Origin: Stenotrophomonas sp. YIM B06876
Lineage (GTDB): Bacteria > Pseudomonadota > Gammaproteobacteria > Xanthomonadales > Xanthomonadaceae
DNA: 64,000 nt
Assembly: GCF_030711595.1 (NCBI RefSeq)
Contig: NZ_JAUJUJ010000014.1
Location: 1 to 64,000, forward strand
Direction: 5' to 3'
This document shows, one piece after another, positions 46,358-55,208 of this stretch. Numbering within the stretch: position 1 is the stretch's first letter; each line of letters starts with the position of its first letter. The position numbers and the translations under genes are program-made. The notes under the pieces are model-generated. The model worked only from the letters and a program-made list of their open reading frames with translations. It was not told the origin of the DNA and did not search any database.

Positions 46358-47683
46358 ATGTCGTTAGGGGCCATAAATTTGATCAAGAAGATTGCGCACA
46401 TTCGAAAAATTCTGTTAGAGGGGTCTCGATACAAAAAAAATCTTATCCACGGTGCATTGGCAAACGCATTCACTCAGGCGGTGCCTCTGCTTGTTTTGCC
46501 TATATTGACGCGCCTTTACGTACCAGACGACTTTGGAACCCTCTCCATCTATGTTGCAATCATTTCGATCTTGGGGTCAGTCGCCACGTTTCGAATGGAT
46601 TGGTTCGTGTCTGCCACACGAAACCGATTTCGGGCTGCTGTGGGACTCGCGCTAGGCCTCGCTCTCCTAATCTGCGTTCTGCTAGCTAGCATTGTGATGG
46701 GCGCACTCTTTCTCCTTTCAAGCCCAGCTTCAAACACCGGCATCTTCAGCGCCATTCGGCCAGTGGCATGGCTTATCCCTATCGGAGTGGCAGGCTATAG
46801 CTTGTTTTCGCTCACTTCGGCATGGTACGTGCGTCAAGCTAGAATTCGTGCCCTATCTTCATCGAGGATGATCCAGGGCGTGATTGGGGCGGCAGTAGGT
46901 ATTGCCTTAGGTTTTGCCGGAGCCGGTGCAGTGGGTCTCGTTGGGGGGAGTATCGCAAATACGAGCGCGGGGGTCGTTAAACTGTTCCGCGATGCCTCTT
47001 CTGAACTGTTTAGCGCCGCCACCAGAATCCGGAGCGGTTATATAAAAAAAGTAGCGGCCGCTAACGCACGACATATGGCCTTCTCCGGTGGATCCAGCGT
47101 TATCAACTCTATGGGGCTATTTCTTCCAACCCTAATGTTTGGATTGTTTTTCTCAGCACATGAGGTCGGCCTGCTAGCCTTGGCGCAAAAGATTGCAATT
47201 GCCCCAACGTCGGCGATAAGTACTGCTATTTACCAGAGCTTTTGGGGAGAAGCAGCTCAAGCCAAACACTCGCAGCGGAATGACCTGCAAAATACATTTA
47301 AACGTACGAGCCTTCTACTTTTTACTCTCTCTGCTCCTTTGTTCCTCTTCTGCTTGGCGGGGCCGTTGTTCATGGGGATGGTTTTCGGTGGGAAGGCATG
47401 GGGTTCAACCGGATCGCTTTTGGCTGCGCTAGCGCCATCCGTTGCGACCCAGCTCGTCGCGTCAACACTCTCGCCTGTAATTACCATGTCGGGTGGGGCG
47501 TCGTGGGTATTTTTTTGGGACTGTGCGCGCACAGCAGTGGTCGCATTGAGCGTTATATTTTTTGCATTTTCCGGTGCAAGCTTTCTCATTACAGTCATTG
47601 CTTACTCGGCCGTGATGGCCGCCATGTATATTGTCTTATATTTCAAAGCTAAGCGGATCGTTGCAGAGCACTTCGCTCTATAA
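46358..47683 (+). CDS. wzx: Polysaccharide flippase (Wzx-like)
   Basis: A 441-residue integral membrane protein with about 12 helices and the MATE/MOP flippase look: GALANAFTQAVPLLVLPILTRLY and PDDFGTLSIYVAIISILGS near the N-terminus are characteristic of Wzx/O-antigen translocases. It would flip lipid-linked repeat units to the periplasm. It starts six bases after the ugd stop. Base composition drops sharply from here on, with AT-rich codons common, unlike the flanking export genes. Specific substrate cannot be inferred. Confidence 0.88.
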   Translation: MSLGAINLIKKIAHIRKILLEGSRYKKNLIHGALANAFTQAVPLLVLPILTRLYVPDDFGTLSIYVAIISILGSVATFRMDWFVSATRNRFRAAVGLALGLALLICVLLASIVMGALFLLSSPASNTGIFSAIRPVAWLIPIGVAGYSLFSLTSAWYVRQARIRALSSSRMIQGVIGAAVGIALGFAGAGAVGLVGGSIANTSAGVVKLFRDASSELFSAATRIRSGYIKKVAAANARHMAFSGGSSVINSMGLFLPTLMFGLFFSAHEVGLLALAQKIAIAPTSAISTAIYQSFWGEAAQAKHSQRNDLQNTFKRTSLLLFTLSAPLFLFCLAGPLFMGMVFGGKAWGSTGSLLAALAPSVATQLVASTLSPVITMSGGASWVFFWDCARTAVVALSVIFFAFSGASFLITVIAYSAVMAAMYIVLYFKAKRIVAEHFAL

Positions 47684-47721
47684 TGCAATCTCGTCCCTGA
47701 GTCCATTTATAAACGCAACTA

Positions 47722-48948
47722 ATGAAGATGCTTCGCCGTACATCCCTTGCCAATATCGCATTATTCGTCGCGTTTTCATTGGCGAGCCTATCTCTTCTCA
47801 AAGCTGGCTTCTGGATGTTTAGTCATCAGGGCGCGATTGATGAAGCTGGCTTTGACGAAGGCGTGAACTCCACCTTGGTTTTCGCGGTTTCCTACCTTTG
47901 GATATTGGCAATACCATGTCTTTGGAGAGAGTTTCGATCACAAATTCACTTGTCTAGTGGGTTCGCGCTAATTTTACTCGGATTGTGTTCTTTTGCTTGG
48001 TCGATAAGTCCCGTGGATACCATAAAGGATTCCATGAAACTCATTGCTATCTATCTTCTCGCTGTCTCTCTCAGGTCTAGGTGGAGTGCAGAGGCGATGC
48101 ACCTTGTGCTTCTTTGCTTTTCAGCCGTTATTCTCGTCCTGTCATTCGTCACAGCCATAGCACTCCCGAGTTATGGGACAGCAGCGGGCGTGCATGAGGG
48201 CGCATGGCAAGGAATATTCCTGCACAAGAATCAGTTCGGAGCATTTTGCGCCATCAGCCTTATTGTCAGCCTATGCGCTGCCGGGCAGCGAGAGCACACT
48301 AAAACCTCTATCGTCATAATAGCTCTTTCCATGGTTGGTATGCTGCTATCAAGGTCCGGAAACGCCATCGTTACAGCCGTGGCTACCGCATGGTTTGCGT
48401 TTGGTATCTTCACCATAAGCAGATTTGGCCGAAGTACTGATCGGCTTCTGGGCTGGCTCTTCTTCACGGGCGCAACAGTAGCTATCTTCTTGATGGCATA
48501 CCTCGCGATTGACGTCCTCTTCGATCAGCTCCAGAAGGATAGGTCGCTTACGGGCAGAACGTCCATATGGCCTCAAGCGATTGCTGGGATTGCTGAGAGC
48601 CCGGTATGGGGGCATGGCATCGGAGCGTTCTGGAGCGAGCGTGCGTACTTCGTCAATACTGGCGAGTCTTACGTCATTCCACATGCCCATAATGGGTACT
48701 TGGATCTCCTTCTGGATCTCGGGGTAATAGGGGGACTGGCCTTCTTAGCTTTTTTATCGAAGTTCATAAAAACTCATATTTATAGAGGAAGGATGCAGCG
48801 AGGAAGTATGCTTCCGCTAACTATTCTCGTATTCATCCTGGTGGCTAATATCGCCACCTCGAGCTTGTTTTCTCCGAACTACTTCTTGTTTCTCCTTTTT
48901 TTGCTCTTGCCGCGCCCCACTGCAAGCTACAAAAGGAGCTGTCCGTGA
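47722..48948 (+). CDS. wzy: O-antigen polymerase/ligase family protein (Wzy-like)
   Basis: A 408-residue membrane protein with about ten to twelve helices and a large periplasmic loop. The loop region GRTSIWPQAIAGIAESPVWGHGIGAFW, then AHNGYLDLLLDLGVIGGLAFLAFL, is the Wzy_C signature shared by polymerases and ligases. Next to Wzx and in a capsule cluster, polymerase is the better reading. It overlaps the next gene by four bases. The low-GC composition matches its neighbours. Confidence 0.85.
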   Translation: MKMLRRTSLANIALFVAFSLASLSLLKAGFWMFSHQGAIDEAGFDEGVNSTLVFAVSYLWILAIPCLWREFRSQIHLSSGFALILLGLCSFAWSISPVDTIKDSMKLIAIYLLAVSLRSRWSAEAMHLVLLCFSAVILVLSFVTAIALPSYGTAAGVHEGAWQGIFLHKNQFGAFCAISLIVSLCAAGQREHTKTSIVIIALSMVGMLLSRSGNAIVTAVATAWFAFGIFTISRFGRSTDRLLGWLFFTGATVAIFLMAYLAIDVLFDQLQKDRSLTGRTSIWPQAIAGIAESPVWGHGIGAFWSERAYFVNTGESYVIPHAHNGYLDLLLDLGVIGGLAFLAFLSKFIKTHIYRGRMQRGSMLPLTILVFILVANIATSSLFSPNYFLFLLFLLLPRPTASYKRSCP

Positions 48949-49655
48949 ACATTTTAGGACTCGTTTCTGCCGTCAAGTTAGATGGCGCTATGGGGTGTAC
49001 GACGTTTCTTAATCATTACAGTTATCTCGTTCACAAGCGGTGTGGCACCCGCTTGGACGCTTTCGATGCTATCCATGTAGATGGCATTGCAATGGTATGG
49101 CTACTTCGCGCTTTCGGAGTCAGGGCTAGTAGGCTAAGTTTCGACTACTCGTCAATTGCTGATGCTGTTTTTCAATGGCTTGAGATGAATAGGAAGACTT
49201 TGTTCATAGCAGGGGCGCAGCAGGGTGAAATTGTATCATTCGTGACCTGCCTGAGAGATCGATATCCCGCAATCTCCATTGTTGGGTTCGAGAGTGGTCA
49301 TTTTGAAAGTGATACTAATCGCGCCAACTGTATTGCTAAAATTGTCGACCTGAAGCCAGACGTCCTCCTTGTCGGTATGGGTGCTCCGCTTCAGGAGGAT
49401 TTTATTATTGATGTCCTAGATAAGGGGTGGTCGGGAGTCGCGTATACATGCGGAGGTTTCATTCATCAAACTGCGGCCAAGGGCGGAAAATACTATCCGC
49501 CGATCTTCGATCGCCTTCACTTGCGCTGGCTCTATCGACTGATCGATGAGCCAAAACTTTGGAAACGTTACTTCATCTCATACCCGGTAGCATCTGCTCA
49601 TCTCATAAAAGATGCGATCGTCCTCCGAGTATTTTCAGCTCGGCGTTATCGTTAG
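48945..49655 (+). CDS. WecG/TagA/CpsF-family glycosyltransferase
   Basis: GT26-type glycosyltransferase, 236 residues, starting at GTG 48945 that overlaps the wzy stop; AAAAGGAG lies upstream. Signatures are FDAIHVDGIAMVWLLRAFGV, KTLFIAGAQQGE, LKPDVLLVGMGAPLQEDFI and CGGFIHQTAAKGGKYYPP, the last close to the conserved ending of the family. These enzymes add a sugar to a lipid-linked acceptor on the cytoplasmic face. The residue TH or TR seen in some relatives after the Asp-rich segment is not obvious, but the fold is clear. Confidence 0.88.
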   Translation: MNILGLVSAVKLDGAMGCTTFLNHYSYLVHKRCGTRLDAFDAIHVDGIAMVWLLRAFGVRASRLSFDYSSIADAVFQWLEMNRKTLFIAGAQQGEIVSFVTCLRDRYPAISIVGFESGHFESDTNRANCIAKIVDLKPDVLLVGMGAPLQEDFIIDVLDKGWSGVAYTCGGFIHQTAAKGGKYYPPIFDRLHLRWLYRLIDEPKLWKRYFISYPVASAHLIKDAIVLRVFSARRYR

Positions 49656-49749
49656 AGAATACTCCGCGCTCTCGCTCAGTAATGGCCTGGTGTTCGATGC
49701 GAGTTTTTCTGCTTGGAAAGGATAGCTATTCCGAAAAGAGGGATTTAGT

Positions 49750-50679
49750 TTGAGTGAGCTTCATGGAAAAAAAATTAGCGTTGTCATTACACATTACGAT
49801 CGTTTATTTTTATTAATTCGTGCTGTTGATTCCGCTCTCGCTCAGGGGCCTCTTGTTGGCGAGATCATCGTAGTCGACGACTGTTCACCGACCTTGACGG
49901 AAGCAGACATTCTCTCAGCACTACCTAAATCTACCCTTCTGCGCGTTCTTAAACTTGAGCGTAACGCGGGAAGCCAGAATGCGCGGAGCGTCGGTGTCAG
50001 GGCCAGCCGCTTCGGGATAATCGCCTTGCTGGATTCCGACGACGAATGGCTCCCTACGAAGCTTTTCTACCAAGTTGAATACATGCGTCGTGGCTCTTAC
50101 GACCTTTGCGCTACTGCTTTCTATAAGTGCTTTGGCTCGGAAGATCTAGTTTGCGAACGTTCTATTCCCTATAGGGGAAGTGGAACGGAGTACCTCTTGA
50201 AGCAAGGTGGGCACCTTCAGACAAGCACGATGTTGATGACTAGAGAGCTTGCAGAATCGATTGGATTTCCAAAGGAAGTTCGGAAGTTTCAGGACTGGGA
50301 CTTCTTAATCAGATCCGAGTTGTCTGGATTCCGCATCGGTTACCTGAGCGACCGCCTCTCCGTCTATCATTTCGGCCACGGCGGGCAAATGACTGGATGT
50401 CCGGATTCGAAGGCAGTTCGCGAGTTCCTTTCGAGACTTGCTCATGAGCTGCATCCTCGCATTTACTTTTTTGCACTTAGTCGAACTTTAGCAAGAACTG
50501 AGATTGAGAGTGGTAGGATCACAGATGGATTTCGCACGTATTTCTCCGCATGTGTTGCGCACAGGTTTTTTGATCCTATCGGATTATTGAAGTTGGTCCG
50601 CAAATCGCTTATTGCCCTTAATGGGAATGTCCGTCGCCGCACTCGGCAGTTCATCAGTCTGCGCAAGAATCCTCAATGA
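49750..50679 (+). CDS. Family 2 glycosyltransferase
   Basis: A 309-residue GT-A type enzyme with a TTG start at 49750; GAGGGA lies eight bases upstream and no in-frame ATG occurs before the catalytic domain. ISVVITHYDRLFLLIRAVDS, then EIIVVDDCSPT, the donor-site GIIALLDSDDEW and a QDWDFLIR acceptor-side motif are classic GT2. It would transfer one sugar of the repeat unit. It overlaps the next gene by four bases and is in the AT-rich block. Confidence 0.88.
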   Translation: MSELHGKKISVVITHYDRLFLLIRAVDSALAQGPLVGEIIVVDDCSPTLTEADILSALPKSTLLRVLKLERNAGSQNARSVGVRASRFGIIALLDSDDEWLPTKLFYQVEYMRRGSYDLCATAFYKCFGSEDLVCERSIPYRGSGTEYLLKQGGHLQTSTMLMTRELAESIGFPKEVRKFQDWDFLIRSELSGFRIGYLSDRLSVYHFGHGGQMTGCPDSKAVREFLSRLAHELHPRIYFFALSRTLARTEIESGRITDGFRTYFSACVAHRFFDPIGLLKLVRKSLIALNGNVRRRTRQFISLRKNPQ

Positions 50680-51848
50680 AAACGATGCTGATCGTGTCTG
50701 ACGTCGCCTTCTCTCCAGCCAACGAGGGCAATCGCAAGCGTATTTCTGATCTCATCGAGGCCTATGAGAAACTAGGTATTGATGTAACGGTTATCCTCAT
50801 TGAGGGCACTGGCAATATCGAGGAAATGCGTAAAAGGCTTGGTGGAAGGCTTCTGGTCTGTCATCGCTCGCCCATAGAAAGGTTGAGGATTCTTTTTGGG
50901 CGAATTCTGCGCTTTGGAATGGGACTTATCGGCATGCATAGGTGGAGGAACTATCCGCTCGATTCATGGGGCTGCAAGGCAGCGCAGTCCGCAGTGCGGA
51001 GCCTAGGCGAAGGAAAGGCTTTTGATTTCGTCCAGTGTCAGTATCTTTACTTAAGTGCATGTCTGGAAGTGGCTAACGATAATTCCATAAAAATTATCGA
51101 CACTAACGATTTGATGAGTGATCGGTGGCGGATGTTTCCCCCGGATGAGGTCCCAAACGTATGGTACTCACTAAGCAAACGTGATGAACTTGTCGGCTGC
51201 AGACGGGCCGATGTTGTTCTGGCAATTTCGCGCACCGACCAACGCCACTTTAATGATTTGGGAGTTATCGGCGTGGAGTTGTGTGATTTCATTGCTCCGC
51301 CTCGCTCTCTATGGTCACCTACATCGCGGAGGGTCATATTTCTCGGCTCAGACAACAGGATGAACCGATCAGGATTGCGCTGGCTAGTGGAAGAGGTCCT
51401 TCCGCTCGTGCTGCGCGAAGCGCCTGATTTTCGTCTTTCAGTGGCGGGACGGGTAGCAGCCCATTTTTCCAAGCACGAAGGCATCGAAATCGTCGGTGAA
51501 TTTACTTCTCTGGATGAGCTTTTCGCGGATTGTAGATTTATGTTGAATCCAGTTTCGCTGGGCACAGGACTTGCAATAAAGAATTTAGACGCATTGAGCC
51601 GAGGCATTCCAATCATTTGTACGACTAACGCAGCACGGGGGATCGAAGAATTCTGTGGAAGGGGGGTTGCCATCGCTTCGAATGCAATCGATTTCGCCAA
51701 TTTGGTTGTCGATCAATGGCGTAACGTCGATGTTCTTAATAAGCAATCAGAGCTTCTTGGTCTGGCGTATGGAACGGCATATGCCGCAAGCATGCGACGG
51801 CTAGCTACGATATTCGCACGCGCCGATGAAGAATCGGCGCAGCGCTAG
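50676..51848 (+). CDS. GT-B fold glycosyltransferase (GT4-like)
   Basis: A 390-residue glycosyltransferase. The N-terminal Rossmann half begins MLIVSDVAFSPANEGNRKRI with an SPANEGN loop for acceptor binding. The C-terminal half has RVIFLGSDNRMNRSGLRWLV and the donor-binding FMLNPVSLGTGLAIKNLDALSRGIPII, where the usual Glu of the EX7E motif is replaced by the S-L-G-T-G-L-A-I-K pattern common in related GT4 proteins. It is the last gene of the low-GC block. Confidence 0.83.
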   Translation: MKTMLIVSDVAFSPANEGNRKRISDLIEAYEKLGIDVTVILIEGTGNIEEMRKRLGGRLLVCHRSPIERLRILFGRILRFGMGLIGMHRWRNYPLDSWGCKAAQSAVRSLGEGKAFDFVQCQYLYLSACLEVANDNSIKIIDTNDLMSDRWRMFPPDEVPNVWYSLSKRDELVGCRRADVVLAISRTDQRHFNDLGVIGVELCDFIAPPRSLWSPTSRRVIFLGSDNRMNRSGLRWLVEEVLPLVLREAPDFRLSVAGRVAAHFSKHEGIEIVGEFTSLDELFADCRFMLNPVSLGTGLAIKNLDALSRGIPIICTTNAARGIEEFCGRGVAIASNAIDFANLVVDQWRNVDVLNKQSELLGLAYGTAYAASMRRLATIFARADEESAQR

Positions 51849-51902
51849 AGCGTGGTTGGTAGGCCACGGCATGGAAAATTTCTCCACTAGAGAATTTCAA
51901 TA

Positions 51903-52877
51903 ATGAGTGTTTTGATCTGCGGTGGCGCTGGCTATATCGGCAGCCATATGGTGCGGTGGTTGACCGAGCGTGATCATGAGGTGATGGTGTTAGACAATCT
52001 GTCCACCGGGCACCGGGAGGCGGTGCAATGGGGGCAGCTGGTTGAGGCGGATCTGATGGATCCCGCTTCGTTGGATCGGGTTTTCGCAAGACGGAACGTC
52101 GATGCGGTGATGCATTTCTGCGCGCGGTCGCTGGTGGGTGAATCGGTAGCGCAGCCCTATGCTTACTACGCCAACAACGTCACTGGCACGCTCAACCTGC
52201 TGGAAGCGATGCGTCGGCATGATGTGAAGCGTTTGGTGTTCTCGTCCACCGCAGCGGTCTTCGGCAACCCGGTAGCCGATGTCATTGATGAAGAGCACCC
52301 CAAGACACCGATCAATCCTTATGGTGCTAGCAAGCTGATGGTTGAGCGCATTCTCACTGATGCTGCGGAGGCGTACGGCTTGCGCTCAGTGGCGCTTCGC
52401 TACTTCAACGCAGCCGGTGCTACCAGCGATGCTTGCATCGGCGAGGCGCACGCCTGTGAAACCCATTTGATTCCCAATGTACTGAAGTCAGCACTGGGCA
52501 CCGGTCCGGCACTGAAGTTATTTGGCGACGACTACGCCACGCCGGACGGCACCTGCGTGCGTGATTACGTGCATGTGGAGGACTTGGCACAGGCCCATCT
52601 GTTGGCGGTGGACTACCTGCAGGACCATCCGGGCGCGCACGCCTTCAATCTAGGCAACGGGCGTGGATTCTCGGTGCGTGAGGTAATCGAGACTGCTGCG
52701 ACAGTGGTCGGAAACTCCATCGATTACGAGGTGGCGCCACGTCGCACGGGTGACCCTGCCGTACTGGTGGCATCCAGCAGCAAGGCGCGCGAGCAGCTGG
52801 GGTGGACGCCGGCGTGGACCGAGCTGGGACCGATAATCGAAAGTGCCTGGCGCTGGCATCAATCGCAACCCTGGTAA
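51903..52877 (+). CDS. galE: UDP-glucose 4-epimerase
   Basis: Interconverts UDP-glucose and UDP-galactose (or the N-acetyl forms) for the capsule glycosyltransferases. It is 324 residues of the extended SDR fold: NAD-binding GGAGYIGSHMV at the N-terminus, FSSTAAVFG (catalytic Ser), YGASKLMVE (Tyr/Lys of YxxxK) near 140, and RYFNAAGA. GC is back to the genomic norm, so it likely belongs to the stable part of the locus. It lies 54 bases after the last glycosyltransferase. Confidence 0.94.
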   Translation: MSVLICGGAGYIGSHMVRWLTERDHEVMVLDNLSTGHREAVQWGQLVEADLMDPASLDRVFARRNVDAVMHFCARSLVGESVAQPYAYYANNVTGTLNLLEAMRRHDVKRLVFSSTAAVFGNPVADVIDEEHPKTPINPYGASKLMVERILTDAAEAYGLRSVALRYFNAAGATSDACIGEAHACETHLIPNVLKSALGTGPALKLFGDDYATPDGTCVRDYVHVEDLAQAHLLAVDYLQDHPGAHAFNLGNGRGFSVREVIETAATVVGNSIDYEVAPRRTGDPAVLVASSSKAREQLGWTPAWTELGPIIESAWRWHQSQPW

Positions 52878-52966
52878 CAACGATTATTTTTGAAAGCGGT
52901 GCGGCCATCCGCTGAGGTGGCGATTGAAGGTGGAGCAGACGCTGCCGGGAGGTGCGTGCTGGGGCA

Positions 52967-53623
52967 CTACCTGTTGGTCCGGGAGTCATGCTGACCAGCA
53001 GTTCGCCATTGCTGGCGATTCACCGGCTTGTCGCTTCCCGAAAAGGTCTTCCCAATCTGCGCGAACCAGTCCTCGGTTCGCAGTAGTTTGGAATAGTTGT
53101 GCGACGGGACCAGCTGGCTGGTGGCCAGCGCGGCTATCAGCAGTGTGATGGACACGCTTATCGGCAAGTGATGGTTACGCAGCGTGCGTAACGCATAGGC
53201 GGCAACCGCGCCGCCCAGCAGCGCGCCCGCAATTACTTCCGACCACGGGTGGGCGCGCAGCTCCACCCGCGAGAAGCCGATCAGCAGAGCGAACGCGATA
53301 CCTGAAACGGTGAGCGCCACGCGTAGTCGAGGGCGCGTGGGCGGTGCCAGCAATGCCGCGGCTACCGGCCAGCCAGACAATGCCAGCACGGTGTGGCCGC
53401 TGAAGCAGGTGAGGTCCCACGCGCGGATGCCGGTGCCCCAGGCGTAAAACGCGATCTTGCTGGCGGCGGTGATGGCTGAGGCCACAGCCAATGCCAGCCA
53501 CCAGTGCAGCACCGGGCGCCAAGGCTGGCGGGTGGCGAGCAGCGCAAGACCGAGCGCCAGGCTCATCGGGAAGATCCACAGTGCGCTGCCGGGGGCGATA
53601 AGCCATTGCCAATCCCATTTCAT
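52967..53623 (-). CDS. PAP2-superfamily membrane phosphatase
   Basis: A 218-residue membrane protein with about five helices and the PAP2 active-site layout: a K-x6-R-like first motif in SKIAFYAWGTGIR, CFSGHT as motif 2 (SGH) near 94, and SRVELRAHPWSEVIAG as motif 3 (SR-x5-H) near 133. Such enzymes dephosphorylate lipid phosphates, for example undecaprenyl diphosphate, which would suit a neighbour of a polysaccharide locus. It is convergent with galE and ends with a polar C-terminus. Confidence 0.82.
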   Translation of the reverse strand: MKWDWQWLIAPGSALWIFPMSLALGLALLATRQPWRPVLHWWLALAVASAITAASKIAFYAWGTGIRAWDLTCFSGHTVLALSGWPVAAALLAPPTRPRLRVALTVSGIAFALLIGFSRVELRAHPWSEVIAGALLGGAVAAYALRTLRNHHLPISVSITLLIAALATSQLVPSHNYSKLLRTEDWFAQIGKTFSGSDKPVNRQQWRTAGQHDSRTNR

Positions 53624-53761
53624 TCAACACAGTCCTTTGCGGGCAAAACAAGGGCGGCAGTGTCGCACGTGAGGCAATGACGGTCTTTTGCCTGGTCCAT
53701 CACCGCGCGCAGGTGCATGCCGGAGGAGACCAATGTAATGACCTGCTGAAAACCTGCCGAG

Positions 53762-54131
53762 GTGTTACTGGATCTGCGCCGCACCGTGCTGGGCGTGGTC
53801 GCGCGCAATGCCGATGCCGCCACTTGGACCAGTTGCATGCAATGGCGCGGCAGGAGACCTCGGCAATGGCCCGCGACCATGCCGATCTGGCGTTCGACTT
53901 TGAGCTGGTCCATCGCGGGCAGAGGGACAGGCTGGTGGACTCGATCTCGTGTGCCGGCTACCACCCGGAGCTGGGTGCAAGCCCCGGCAACCTGCAGATG
54001 GTCGACAAGATCAAGGCCTATGCCGACCGGTACATCGCGCCGCGATGCGGAAACGGCGATCACCGGCATCCAGACCCGCTTGAAACTGCAAGCCGCAGAT
54101 CGACGCGTGGCTGAAGAAAAACGGTTGCTGA
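53762..54131 (+). pseudogene. Decayed 3' end of an M1-family aminopeptidase
   Basis: Three frames must be joined to read the C-terminus of an aminopeptidase N-type protein. LRRTVLGVVARNADAATW comes first, then after a shift DQLHAMARQETSAMARDH, DLAFDFELVHRGQRDRLVDS and MVDKIKAYADRYIA, then after another shift AETAITGIQTRLKLQA and, after a third, QIDAWLKKNGC followed by TGA at 54129-54131. About 40 residues between ATWDQLHA and the DLAFDF segment appear deleted. The rest of the gene is absent, so this is a remnant. Confidence 0.82.
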
Positions 54132-54169
54132 CGCCAGCGGTGGACGGGGGGCGACGGTTGCGCCCCGCC

Positions 54170-54598
54170 TCAGTCCGGAAAGTTCGCGCGCGATTCCTGC
54201 ACGCCGGCGCGGGCGCGGATGCGGATGCGCGGACGCAGCCAGACCGCGAACTCGGCTTCGCTGATGGAGTCTTCTGCCAGGCCCAGGTACAGCGGGTAGA
54301 GTTCGAGGTCTTCGGCGTCGAGCTCGCCGCCATTGAGCATGATGAACACTTCGCAGGCAACGGCTGCCATGCGTTTGTTGCCGTCGACGAATGGATGGTT
54401 GCGCGCCAGGCCATAGGCCAGGCTGGCCGCCAGATCGGCAAGATCCGGCGGCGGGTCGCCATAGGCATGCAGTTGCTGGGGGCGCGCGAGTGCGGAATCG
54501 AGCAATTTGTCGTCGCGCACGCCACTGGCCCCGCCATGTTCGGCCAGTTGCCGCTCATGGACGGCGAGGGCGAATGTGCGACTGATCCAGATGATCAC
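54170..54598 (-). CDS. doc: Death-on-curing (Doc) family toxin
   Basis: A 142-residue Fic/Doc protein. The active-site loop is NHPFVDGNKRMA (HPFxDGNKR, residues about 67-75), the Doc version of the Fic motif, and GGASGVRDDKLLDSAL near 21-36 is typical of Doc N-termini. Doc enzymes phosphorylate EF-Tu and stop translation. The gene follows an AbrB-type antitoxin by nine bases. The C-terminal VWLRPRIRIRARAG tail is Arg-rich. All catalytic residues seem intact, so the toxin is probably active. Confidence 0.92.
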   Translation of the reverse strand: MIIWISRTFALAVHERQLAEHGGASGVRDDKLLDSALARPQQLHAYGDPPPDLADLAASLAYGLARNHPFVDGNKRMAAVACEVFIMLNGGELDAEDLELYPLYLGLAEDSISEAEFAVWLRPRIRIRARAGVQESRANFPD

Positions 54599-54607
54599 GC
54601 CGGCTCC

Positions 54608-54829
54608 TTACTGCGCGAGCTTGTGCAGCAGGGTGCGGCGCTTGCGCATCACCGCCTCGGCCACTTCCATCTGCGCGGCAAGTTCCGGGTCGAATGCGCT
54701 CAGGCGGATGCCGTCGGGGGTTTCCAGCGCGTACAGCTCGTCGCCTTTCTCCAGGCGCAGGCGCGCAAGCAGTTCCTTGGGCAGGATGATGCCGGACGAG
54801 TTGCCGATGCTGGTGATCTTGAGTTTCAT
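54608..54829 (-). CDS. AbrB/MazE-type antitoxin
   Basis: A 73-residue antitoxin. The swapped-hairpin DNA-binding domain is KLKITSIGNSSGIILPKELL with LRLEKGDELYALETPDGI, and the C-terminus (AAQMEVAEAVMRKRRTLLHKL) is helical and would cover Doc. The ATG at 54827-54829 is chosen over an upstream extension, since the operator palindrome lies in that extension. It is the first gene of a doc module. Confidence 0.9.
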   Translation of the reverse strand: MKLKITSIGNSSGIILPKELLARLRLEKGDELYALETPDGIRLSAFDPELAAQMEVAEAVMRKRRTLLHKLAQ

Positions 54830-54850
54830 GGCGGGAATTCGGGGGTTGTT

Positions 54851-54864
54851 ATAACGGACGTTAT
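54851..54864 (-). promoter_or_regulatory. Palindromic operator before the Doc/AbrB module
   Basis: ATAACG-GA-CGTTAT is a perfect 6-bp inverted repeat 22 bases upstream of the antitoxin start, in an AT-rich patch of an otherwise GC-rich region. It is the natural site for autorepression by the AbrB-type antitoxin. Confidence 0.6.
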
Positions 54865-54945
54865 CACCTGGTGGTGGTGCGGACAAGCGGGCGAGGGGTG
54901 GGTTGGGCAATCGCAGGCTTCCGGCAGTACGGATCGCCGGAAAGA

Positions 54946-54972
54946 AAACGGCCCGCTCGCGCGGGTCGTTTC
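54946..54972 (-). terminator. Terminator after the gcvP remnant
   Basis: AAACG(G)CCCGC-TCGC-GCGGG(T)CGTTT lies just beyond the stop codon of the gcvP 3' copy on the minus strand. It differs from the terminator at 57758 behind the intact gcvP, so the remnant appears to have kept its own downstream context. Confidence 0.6.
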
Positions 54973-54995
54973 ATCTGCTGCAAGCCTCGGCCCGA

Positions 54996-55160
54996 TCAGG
55001 CTTCGACTTCATCCTTGTACGCATCCACCGGGATGCAGGCGCACATGATGTTCTTGTCGCCGTAGACGTTGTCCACGCGCGCCACCGGCGGCCAGTATTT
55101 CTGCTGCTTCAGGCTGGCCAGCGGGAAGGCGGCCAGCTCGCGCCGGTAGGCGTGGGTCCA
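54996..55160 (-). pseudogene. Copy of the gcvP 3' end (last 54 codons and stop)
   Basis: These 165 bases match 57817-57981, the end of the intact gcvP, with about five differences by eye. The frame and stop are intact: it would encode [20 protein letters not shown] then KDEVEA. Similarity ends abruptly at 55160, inside the CGTGGGTCCA box. It lacks the upstream 918 codons. The direct repeat it forms with gcvP brackets the effector/immunity cassette. Confidence 0.93.
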
Positions 55161-55208
55161 CATTTGCCACGCGCATCGGTGAGGTGGTTGTTCAGGTCGA
55201 CGGCTTGC

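Noticed and set aside
36001-53000. Gum (xanthan) cluster identity
   Set aside because: The kinase/phosphatase pair, GfcB/C/D homologues and the WecG-type transferase are not part of gum; GumB/C/D order and GumK/M/H signatures are absent.
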